From NCBI GenBank assembly GCA_963989385.1, contig OZ022500.1, positions 105,565,842-105,629,841 of the forward strand: a DNA stretch of 64,000 nt, in the 5' to 3' direction. The notes beneath the pieces were generated by a model, which did not search any database, had not been told where the DNA came from, and saw only the letters and a program-made list of their open reading frames with translations. The stretch's first letter is position 1, and every line of letters starts with the position of its first letter. This DNA comes from Ctena decussata (lineage: Eukaryota; Mollusca; Bivalvia; Lucinida; Lucinidae). The position numbers and the translations under genes were made by a program. This document shows positions 10,801 through 22,800 of the stretch, piece after piece.

Positions 10801-13800
10801 ATTACCCCTCAATATTGGGATTGAATTTTCGGAGCAAATAGTGTAGAACCGGATCAGACTGCTCCTAAGGACCAGTCTGGTCCGGGTCTACACTATTTGC
10901 CGCCACTAGACATTTTTGACGCCTATCGACACAGTTTGTTGAAATTTTAGGATAATTATGGTAATTGGTTTCACTGTCCGAATATTTGGAGTTATTAAGG
11001 TTGCAACAAGTTATTGTTATCTTATGGTGTCATGTAACTGGTGCAAATGAAATTTATACATATTTTGATACATTTTTATTTCATTTTAATGATATATTTG
11101 TTGTGTTGTTTTGCGAGAAAATGAGCCCTACGTGTAGCTTGTCCGAAACTTGAGGACAGTCTCAGATCAGCCTACACATCATGTTAGAATCTGAATCTGT
11201 TTCGGACTGGAATAAAACAATAAAAAATGCATGCAAAAACTTGACTGTTTTTTTTTTCCTGTCTTTTTATTGAGTTTTAAGAACTTCCACAAATTGTATA
11301 TGTCAGTTTATTGCTCTGGAATATGTGCATCATATGCATTATTTTTTCTGTCTATTCTACCTGTGAAATTCGGTGTATGCTACATTTTACGTGTTTTCGC
11401 ATGTTTTACAATGAGCAGTTGTGCACCAGCAACTTTGACAGCTAACTTATTTGGAAACACTCTACATTGATAGCGAAACAAAATTCATGCATTACCTTTC
11501 AATGTCTGCATTACTGTCATTATATTACTCTTCTCTGAAACTCAGAGGCCATGAGTCGTGAAAGTGAAATTCTGTGCACTGTCGTGAGCGGGACGTTCGG
11601 TTGACACCTTCCTCCACACCACCCCGTTCCGGGGAGTATGAAACATAATTGTTTATCATGAAATTCTACCCACTCCCTGAAAAATCTTCCTTTTGCATTA
11701 CAGAGGTGATGGCGGTGGTGAAGGCCAACGCCTATGGCCACGGCAGTGTAGCTGTAGCAAAATACCTTGAAAGCCATGGCTTGCGTCATTTTGCTGTAGC
11801 AAGCGCTCTGGAAGGGGAGGAGCTCAGACAAGCAGGAATCAAGGCTAACATACACGTCCTTGGTGAGTACTATAGGTAAATATATGTGTATAGCATGTGG
11901 TAAGTACTATAAGTATATATGTGTATATAAAGCAAGCGTCTTGAGTGCGAAGAGCTCAGACATGCGGGAATCAAACCTAACATACATGTCCTTGCTGAGT
12001 ACTATAAGTATATTCTATGTATAGCAAGCGTCTTGAGGGCGAGGAGCTCGGACATACCAGTTTACATGTCCTTGGCGAGTACTATAACAAAAATATTTCA
12101 TGTTTTTGATAAAGTGAATGAGTAAAGTATCAGTGTAGATGTGCGTGGGGGTGGGGGTGGGGGGAGGGGGAGGTCGCAATTATCTTTTTTGCCAGCTTTT
12201 CCTATGTTTTCCTATGGGGGTCAACTCTTGAAAGAAAGCCTTTGCTCCTGTGTTTCCGATTGAAAAGATTCCCGACTCCAGCGGGACATGATCGAACCCG
12301 GGACTGTAGATCAGCAGGCCAGCAATTAACTAACTACGCTACCAATCCTACTGAAAACGACTCCGTACTAAACTGAATTTGTATCATTGGTAAGTACCAT
12401 ATAAGTAACAACAGGAAATCCTCGTATCCATTATAAGGGCTCCTTATGGTGAATAAGTGCTAAGTATTGGTCTCTTTGGTAGAAGGTAAATAAGTATTGT
12501 GAGGTGATGGCCATGCATATAACCAAACTTGCCAAATACTAAATATACAAGAACAAATAGCCGTACAAATATGGAGTTTTTTTTTTCAGTAAACATATTA
12601 CGAATCCTGCAATATTACGCCACCTAACGAACCCGTTACTAAGGCTTTTTGTAAAGCTAACGATGTTTTGAGTAACTTGGCCCTGGAATACATCTTGTAT
12701 GCACCAGATGTAATGATATTTCTTACGTATGAGGGACATCACAATGATTCTGTTTTACAGGGAGTGGTTGTAAAGAAGAGATATCTACATCTTACGACAA
12801 CAACCTGATACCGACAGCCGCCAGTGTCGAGTTTCTGTCAGCCTGGGCGGAGCACTGCAAATCAAAGGTATCTACAGAATTAAGTTTTTTTTTTCTCTAT
12901 CTTTTACATAAAACAGAAAATTGAATTATTTCGGAATAAATCATATGTTTGAGAAAATCACACTGTTCCATTGTAAAAATTTCAGGTAGCATCTTACTTA
13001 TAATTCGAGAGGAGCATGGACAATATGCCATGCTCCTCTTGAATTGTAAGTGAGATGACGTCATAGATATGTTATCATAACCACCCTGGAATAACCAGCT
13101 GTTGTGCTTAGTACCCTGACAGAATGACGTCTCGATTAGCTCGCTTAGACATCAATGATCAATATGAACTAGTTGCTATGGCAACATATATATGACGTCA
13201 TTGGTTCCGGATCATGGCAAACAACGTATGCCATGCTCCGCGATTTTTTCAGTGACATTACATCCTGAAATTCTTTCAATAGAATCTTCAGATTTTCCCA
13301 AACAAATAATCATTCTCAAGTTATTTAGTCCCACGTGCTTCTCTGGATGACGTAATGCTCTGGTAAAGCTGTCTGTTGGTGTCCAAACCATATACATTGT
13401 ACCTTAATAATCCTAGACATGGCAAATTTTCAGGAGTTCTATTGTTTAACTTCCTCAGTTGAATATGACAAGCACGTTAGGGATGCTTCACATCAGATTA
13501 ACATTTCTTTCACACGAGCAATGTTTCTTTGGCAGGGTTGGTTTCTTAAAGGAAAGTATGCTCGAGTGAATGAAGATATATGCCACATTTTCTTTGCTTA
13601 CTATATGGTAAAATAAATTTGCCAAATAAAACTTGTCCTCGTTAAAGAATATGTAATAAAGAAAGTAGCCTCGAACACAACGACAAAAACTTTGGCAAAT
13701 TTTTTTTTCTGAACGCAAAATGTTTGGTAAAGTTTCATGTTATTGTTTCTGTGGCGAAGACTTTTGCTCGTGTGAATGGAGCTTTACAAAAACGTTTACT

Positions 13801-16800
13801 TTAATCATAGGAGCCCCTTTAGCTCAGTAGGTTAAGCAATGGCCTGCTGATCTAGCGGTCCCGGGTTCGTGCCCCGCTGTAGGCGGGAATCCTTACAATC
13901 GTAAACGGGATTCTATTGCTAACAGTCTTTCAATATCACTCACTCATCGTCCTGATATGACTGAAATACTGTTAAAAAGGACGTTAAATCGCATCATCCA
14001 TCCATCTATACTTTAATCGTCACTATGCTTTCATCAACTGAAAAACTTTAGCTTTCATGTCAACTTTTGTCTGCTGTTTCTCTGACAGTCTACCAAAAAT
14101 GGAGCGATTGTCTACGCTGGGCAGGTTGTTATCAAGATTGATACTGGGATGTCAAGAAACGGTTGTCAACCTGACGAGTTGCAGACACTTGTGGAGGTAT
14201 GCTGGGCATATTGGGCTTGGGAGATCCACGTGTTAATAAGATTTCTATATTCTCTTTGCAAAAGTGTTAATTATAGCACTTCGGATTATACAGCTGACTT
14301 AATTTTCAAAGGGTTAGAATCCAACGTAGAAACACAAAATAATAATAATAAATAAAACAAATGAATAAATAAATAAAACAAAATAAAAAGACAACAGAAT
14401 TTCTATGTTCAATTTCTTCATTTGACTAGTTTTCTATACCTTAATGCTGGTCCTCAAAAGGTGAATTAAGTAAAGGACTAAATTCCAGAAAAAAGTGAGG
14501 AAAGAAAAACTGTTGAATTTAAAAAAGGCAGATACTTACTATGAATTTCTAAGAAGGCACTGTTATAAGCAAACGAATATATTGATCAATTTTTCATGTA
14601 GTTCTGTAGAGCCAAACATATACCGATCCACAGTATGATGACCCACTTCGCACAGTCCTGGGATGATCCTGTCTTCACTAAACAGCAGCACGACTTGTTC
14701 CTGCAGACAGTTGAACCCTACAGGTATTTGAATGACACCAGTGTTAGAGTGAGTGAGTGAGTGAACTTGGGTTTAACGTCCCACCAACTCATAGGTCATA
14801 CGGAGACGTGGAGCTCAGTTGACAGTCTCATCCGAGAGACCGGAGAAGTGGGAACTCGACCTCCGTTTCGTGGATTGGTAGTCTGGCGCGCTTGCCACTG
14901 CACAATCTCTGCTCCTTCTCATGTTTAAAATTTAGCTCATCTGATTTAAGATGGTCCACCAGCACCCCACCATGCTCTTCTACAATTTTTAAAAAGAACA
15001 ACTTTTTGACTTCCTGTTTGTGTTATGAGACGACGAGGGCTTGCCTCAAAGTGTTCCTGACAGGCAAATTCTTTCCTTTAAGAGTTTTCAGACTGAGCAG
15101 GAAGACAAAACAATGAAACTGACAGAGCTTTGTGTCCTTAATTTGTACCCATATGCGTGGAGCAGTATCATGAGAAAATCTGCCTTTAGTCATATGCGAG
15201 CCGCGGATGCTAAAAACTCACTAGAGCAATGGTTACTCGGGCCAGGACATGCCTATCTCGTAAAGGTAGTGTATATTTAATGAATTGTGCCTTACCGAGT
15301 TACCAGAGTACTTATGTGGAGTTATAGATGTCTTAAGTGAGGTGGGAGTAATTGACAAAACACATGATTTTATTCATACTTCCTTATATTGTACTTTTTT
15401 AGTCCCTCCTTTAGAAAAAGTAATAAAAAAGGGGGGTCGGCAATGTCGTTTTCTAGATATCTGACCTCGAAAACATCAATTTTTCAACTTTTTCGACTCG
15501 ACATTATAATGGCGTTCTATGGAAAACGCACTTTTTTGCTGGTCACTCTTGGATAATAACATTCATTCTGAGAAAACAAAACACATTTTTCTCTTCAAAA
15601 ACTAACACAGTATGGCCCAATGGTAGAAGATTACATTAAAGCAATAGAAATAGTAGGTCGCCGACTTCACTTTCGAGGTAATCTCGTTTCATAAATATCA
15701 TATGAAATGACAACCCGTGGAAGATCCTCTATATCTTGAGATGCAAAGACGGTAATACGGTATCTGCATTTTAGACACTTTCATCCCAGTGGCCACACAG
15801 CATTGAATCAACATTGAATCAACCTTGATTCAACGTCATGACTTACACCATGTTGATTAAATGTACATAATAAATTTCAGATCAAGCGGTATTAAATTTC
15901 ATGTAGCCAATTCAGGAGCCGTTGTGAACGGAGTCGGAACAGATCTGGATTTTGTACGACCAGGGATCTCCATGCTAGGTCAACCACCAGGTAAGTCTCG
16001 ATGCTAGTATCTCTCGTTAAGATAGTTTGCCAGTAAGAGGTCAATCGCATCCCATTTTGGCACTCGTCGCCAAATTGCGGGAAAATCTTGTTATTTCTTT
16101 AGCATTCGTAAAGGGAATACTCGTACTTTTTTGGATTTATTTAAGATAAGATCCAATTTAAATCTGACGTTCACTGAAGCAGAAAGGAAATCACAGATGT
16201 TGTCGCATAACTACATAACTGAAAAAAAAAAAGAATTGTACCCATACATTTAACGTATAACGCTTTTACAACAGATCATGCCTATATATTATTCTGCAGA
16301 GACGTTTCATATTTGATAAGGTGTCTTCTTTTTTTATATACTCTTAACGTTGAAAAAAAGGAAAAAGACACTTTTACTATTAAATTGCATCATACAAATG
16401 CTTGTTTATTGGAAAAAATAGAGGTTACATACTTATGAAATGTTTGAAAAAAAAATCAAATGATACGTAATCCAGTGCGGTGCAGATGAAAAAGTTCAAA
16501 GTCATATCTTTCTGAAACTGTGTTAAGTTTACTATAAAATAGTCTTTTGTAGACTCTCTTGCATTCAACATGTACAACAAGCATTTGCAAGACTTGAGTC
16601 CGCGACATGTTACAATTCAAAGATTTATCAATTTTCTACAGATGACGAGATTGTTTTACTAAATATTCACAGCCATCGCCGCTCTTGCAAAGTAAGGTTA
16701 AAGATGGAAAATGTCCAATTGTGAAACTTGGGGAGGGCTCTTTAACGTTCTATTGAAAAGTACTATCCCACCATGCACGTTACGTCAAAATGACGGTCGT

Positions 16801-19800
16801 TTCATAACCGCTTTGGCCGTTCATGACAACATTTTCGTGAGAAACGTCATTTCGACGCTGTATGCCCGTTGATATACATCTGTGTCACCGTAGAACAAAC
16901 TAATAGAATGTGCCGAATGAAAGAGAAATAATATTAAAAAAAATAAAAATACTACAAACTACATTTCACGATAAAGGGCTTTGTATACTGTTCACAAAAA
17001 TAGGGGATATTTAATCTTAAAAATTGTATAAATTATAAAAAAAATCAAATTCACCTGAACTGGGAAGTGTCCATCTGACAAATAATTGATAAGATATTTT
17101 GTATTACAATTTGGATGGTTTATCCGGTCATGTGATCTGCATGCAATTCGTTTTAGACAGGGGGTTGACATCCAAATTTCAAACGAACCTGGTGTGGCAA
17201 CAGATCATTTTAGATCACAAAATATACACTAGCCATGATTCATTTAACAAGCTGAAAATTGGTTTTACACGCTGTTTCATCGAAATAAAGAGTGCATGAA
17301 ATAAACGTCTAAACTTTTCGATGAGTCGATGTAGACCTAGCTGTACGATTATTGTTATCTGGTTTCTTCTATAAATGCCAGCTTTGAAGAAGAAAAACCT
17401 TTTTGCATACAAAACTTAAAGATGCATTTAAGGTGAGGTGGGAGTAATTGACAAAACACATGATGTTATTCATACTTCCTTATATTGTACATTTTCAGTC
17501 CCTCTTTCAGAAAATGTAATAAAAAAGGGGGGGTCGCCGATGTCGTTTTTAAGATATCTGACCTCGAAAACGTCAATTTTCCCACTTTTTCGACCCGACG
17601 TTATAATGGCGTTCTATGGAAAATGCACTTTTTTGCTCGTACCTCTTGGATAAAAACCTTCATTCTGAGAAAACAAAACACATTTTTTTCTTCAAAAACT
17701 AACACAGTATGACCCAATGATAGAAGTTCACATTAAAGCAATAAAAATAGTAGGTCGCCGACTTAACTTTCGAGTTAAAGTGCATTAAATGCCCGGCCTG
17801 CCGTCTCTTTAGACTGAAATGTTGACGTTGCGCATGGTGACGTTAACGTTACTTAACTTTTCGCGCCACATATCAACTATCGCTTTTTGTAGGCTACCGG
17901 CACTTTCATCACTCATGATTGTCATTGTCTGGAAAGTGTAGGATGAAGTCAGATGTAATACGTTTCTCTAAATCTCTGCATAATCTGTATCAACTAAGTA
18001 TTTTTAATTTAAAAAAAAATCGAAAGCATTGCCATTATGCCCTCCCACACAGTTGACGGGCACCCGAGACAGTTGACGGGCACTCGAGTTGGGGCGGGCT
18101 TCCACGTGTTATGATATTTGAACAATTCCCTTGTCCACTTGGCTTTTGTACAGTGTAAGCGAGTCAAGTATTCCAGTTCCTGACCCGACCCAAGAAAGGG
18201 CCTATAATATTCTGCATGGTAACCTAGCGGTCCAACGACTGGACTTCGTCGACTCTCTATCCCGCTCTCTCTCTCTCTCTCTCGCTCTCTCTCTCTGTAA
18301 AAATGATAAGCAGCTTTGATTCACTTTAGCATCCAGGAGATACTTTGATATACACGTGAAACAGAAATAAGAAATGAAAAACAGAAAAGTGAAAGAAAGG
18401 CAAGGAAAAAGAAATGCCACATTGTTTTTAGCTTACTGACAGAACAGATGTTGAATTATCGTATCAACGTCGATTAAAGATTCTGACGACATATAACTGA
18501 AATTTGGCATAGCTTTTGCTGATTATTCTAACACAGTGCGCCTATAGAAGCAATGGAGAGTTGCCGTGTTTTATTCTGCAACAATTCACTGTTACGGAGC
18601 GCGTGAGTCTAATTGCTGACGTCACTGCAACTACTGACGTAATTTTGTGACACTTTGAGACGTTAGACGGGGTAACGTCTCTTTTTCTTTCTTAAATCGC
18701 CATAAAAACGTACATTTATCTTAGGTACAGTTAAGAATATTGGCGGGAGCATGAACGCGCTGGCAGTAAGGTTGGGAGAGTTTGAATGAAAAGAATAATT
18801 TTTCAGCGTTTTTGAGTGTTAGAATCGAAATAGTTCAGCTCTATCACTGAATTGTTGAGTAATAATTCACTGTTTGTCGGTCAGTTGTAAGTAGATATAT
18901 CACTCGCGCTCCGCGCTCGTGATATGATCTACTTTACAACTGACCTCCAAACAGTGAATTATTATTCAACAATTCACTGCTAGAGCTGATCTATTTCTTA
19001 AGTATTTAAAGTGAGAGTGGTATGATAACGACTGTCTATGGCTGCTACCATGTTAACTGCTAAGTACGTGGTGGAAGTGTAGACAGTGATCTGACTATTC
19101 ATTGTACGATTCTGGATTCAATTTCACGAGGCTTTGTTATTGCAACTCAACAGCTGCGCACTCCATCTAACAAACTAATGAGGAACTGTCAGAGAACAGT
19201 TTTCTCCCCACGGAAAACCAGATATATTTCCCCACGGAAAACCAGATATATTTTTTCAGTTTCTTCTCTACGGCTCTTTCTAACTCAAAAGCTGCGAACT
19301 CCGTCTCATAATCTGTTAAGAAACTGTCAAATATCCCACAAGTAGTCTTAACTATCTTTTTCAGTTTCTCCTCCCCGGCACTTTCTACTTCCTTTAAATT
19401 TCGCCCAGCGCTCAGCCTCCTTGCATTTTGTGAGCAGACCATGAAGTGATCACAGACGCGGCTAACGTTGACGCCATCTTGTTTTTAAATGCCCGGCCTG
19501 ACGTCTTTTTAGACTGAAATGTTGACGTTGCGCATGGTGACGTTTACATTACTTAACTTTTCGCGCCACATACCAACTATGGCTTTTTTAGGTTACCGGC
19601 AAAATTTGTCTGGATCTTTCATCACTCATGATTGTCATTGTCTGGAAAGTGTAGGATGAAGGCAGATGTAATACGTTTCTCTAAATCTCTGCATAATCCG
19701 TCTTAACTAAGCATTTTTAATTTAAAAAATCGAAAGCATTGCCATTATGCCCTCCCAATCAGCTGACGGGCACCCGAGACAGTTGACGGGCACCCAAGTT

Positions 19801-22800
19801 GGGGCGGGCTTCCTCGTGTTATGACATTTGAACAATTCCCTTGTCCACTTGGCTTTTGCACAGTGTAAGCGAGTCAAGTATTCCAGTTCCTGACCCGACC
19901 CAAGAAAGGGCCTAATATATTCTGCACGGTAACCTAGCGGTCCAACGACTGGACTTCGTCGACTCTCTCTCTCTCTGTAAAAATGGTAGGCAGCTTTGAT
20001 TCATTTTAGCGTCCAGGAGATACTTTCAGTTTCTCCTCTACGGCACTTTCTACTTCCTTTAAATTTCGCCCAGCGCTCAGCCTCCTTGCATTTTGTGAGC
20101 AGACCATGAAGTGATCACAGAAACGGCTAACGTTGACGCTGTCAGAGAGTGGTTTTTCCCCCTTTCCCCCCGGAAAAATGGCTATAGGAAGGACGGCTAT
20201 ATAGTGGATTGTCCGGACCTCATAGAGCCACTTTTCCCCCATAGTCCTTTTTCCCCCACCGGGAAATTGGCTATTAGTGAATTTGGTATGGCTATTGGTA
20301 TTTTGCGGAACGGAACGAAACGGAACGGAATCAGAAACAGAGACATTTTACGGAATTAATCGCATAAGAACTGTATCAGTATTTCATGGAGGTAATAAAC
20401 GTAATTAATTAAAAAATCAATATGCAAATTTAGCAACCATATTTTTATAATAATCAATAATTACTAATTTAAGGAACGAACAGGGAGTGATTCCTTCCCA
20501 TCGCAGATATATATACATGTACACATACGCATACAAGCTTACAGGAAGATGTACGAACAAGTGCTTTGTCTAGTCATGTTTGATTTAGTAGGGAGTTTAT
20601 TACATTGAAAATTATAATCGGACGTGTGTCCCAACGGGAGTCGAGCCCACGACTCCTGCATGAAAGGTGAACACTAGTCCAGGCACTCCGCTGCGCACCC
20701 GCACAGATGATCGCTTGTACAAACACAAAATTATACACAAACTACGTACACTCATATAAGTTTTTTTTTGTTCTAACATAGACAAGCAAACAGCCTACCT
20801 GTTTTCCCAAAAACAAAAATAAGACTGATGGACACATGCATGCGGTTCTAGCATCTGTTTTCCATCGATATTTTACGGACAGATTCTCATATTTCTGTTT
20901 CAGTTATGAACCTCGCTATAATAGTTGGAGAAGGAGCAAAATTCACTATTTAGCATGTTTTCCTGCAAATTTATTACCAGGGGGAAAATCTACTATAGAG
21001 GGGAAAAACGGCTATGCAAAAACACGTATAGTAGATTTTCCCCGGGGAAAATTGGCTATATAGTCATATTTCCGGGGGGAAATTCTACTATATAGCCATT
21101 TTTCCGGTGGGAAATTCTACTATGGAAAAATCATAGTCATTTTTCCGGGGGGAAAAGCTACTAGGGGGGAAAAGCTACTCTCTGACAGACGCCATCTTGT
21201 TTTTATCAAATGGAACGTTCGACGTCATTACGTAGCGTAGTGGCGGAAACTGCCGCACGGCGGCGCTGAATTACTGCCACCTCACCTTAAGGGTTAGCTT
21301 AGTTGAAGAACTTGATGAATTTTTATTCTAATTTGCCACATTTTTGTTCTGACCCCCTGTCTGAATCAAATTGTATGCAGATCACGTGACAGGATATATC
21401 GTCCAAACTTTCATGAAAAGTGTATTCATGGATATTTATCTCATTCACACAACGTTTCATATGGATATCACATTTGTTCATGTCCCCTACTTTTTGTGAA
21501 CAGTATAGTTTCCATAAGTCAATAGCTACAATAATATAAATTTCAGATACAAGTGAGTTTGGCATTACGAAAACCCGTGAGCTTGGTTTGAGACCTGCTG
21601 TTTGTTGGTTGGCAAAACCAAGTCTGGTCAAACGTCTACTACCAGGAAGAAAAGTTGGCTACGATCAAACCTACACGTGAGGAAACAGTTACTTTTTCTT
21701 ACCTACTAGACAGAGTTTGTTGTAATTTTAGCGGTGCTGGAAAATTCTGTCTTGCCCATGGGCTGGGACAGCTCACACGAGCTTGAATTCTGTGTATCAC
21801 TACGCACTTATTGAAATCGGTGCATCTTGCTTGGCAATTCAAATACTTTATGCATTATTTTTTCATAGGAATGTTTTTCAACTTCAATGGAATCCCAAGA
21901 AAGATGATTCATTCCTTATAATTCCATTATAATCTGTTTCTATGCCTTAAAGTCCGAAAAAGATCCATGATAGTCAATGTTACATCGTAATAAACACTGC
22001 CAAGGGTGCCGCCATTTTGAAAATGATACCAACTGACGTTTGAAATGACCTTGACGTTACGTCACAATTAACGTCATACACGCGCTTGTTGTAGTCGTCT
22101 TAAAAATACAGATTTGTCAAGGATCTAGTAGGAACAGAAAATGCTTTTAGCATTTATTACTTGTTTGTTCACTCCAGACTTACGGTTGTACACGTTCGCA
22201 TGAAATAATAGTTCCCCGTCCATATGGTTCAAGTTGAAATAATTATTATCGTAGATAAGAAAAATAATCAATCATTGGTCTCAGATGCGGACAGGGAAAT
22301 CCCAACCCTCGGGCACAACGGGTGTGTCGGAAACCCGGCAAGCCTAGTTTCCGACACACCCTTGTGCCCTCGGGTTGAGATTTCCCTGTCCGCATCGGAG
22401 ACCAATGATAGATTCTATTTATCCTGCATTTGCCATTTAATCATTTCACATTTCCAAATAATCAACATGTTAGAATTTTAGCTACCTCGAGATGTGGACG
22501 TTTTATAATGCAATTATTTAAGAATTAAAATTTGATTTTTCAGCGTTCATCGTGTGATGAAGCCAGTGTGTGGAGCTACAATTCCATGAACCGCGAAGCG
22601 CTTCTTGTAGAATTTTAGCGACGACCACTGCTTCATCACACGATGAACGCTGATAAATCAAATTTTTATTCTTATATTTACACTTTATTTTCAGACCTTT
22701 TTGTGCCGTTTTCGTTGTAATTTGGTAAAGAATATGCAGAATATGGTTTGAAGAAAAGTTAGTAACAACATGTTCGGCCATAACGTTAAAAAGCCGTACG

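Larger units (their letters stand above)
17428..21290. mobile_element. ~3.9 kb TIR element, TTAA-flanked, non-autonomous
   Basis: The left end reads TTAAGGTGAGGTGGGAGT and the right end is the complement of TTAAGGTGAGGTGGCAGT at 21276-21290. TTAA occurs at both borders (17428-17431 and 21287-21290). The interior has no transposase. It contains a ~540-bp direct duplication (17785-18345 versus 19485-20026), a second ~105-bp duplication (19366-19470 versus 20027-20135), CT microsatellites and a separate nested transposon at 20139-21188. It accounts for most of intron 6. The TTAA target suggests a piggyBac-type mobiliser but the GGTGAGG end is not typical, so the class is open. Confidence 0.75.

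Noticed and set aside
13811..13885. Possible tRNA gene
   Set aside because: A and B boxes are present but the acceptor stem does not pair and the sequence runs into a SINE body and tail; a tRNA-derived SINE instead.
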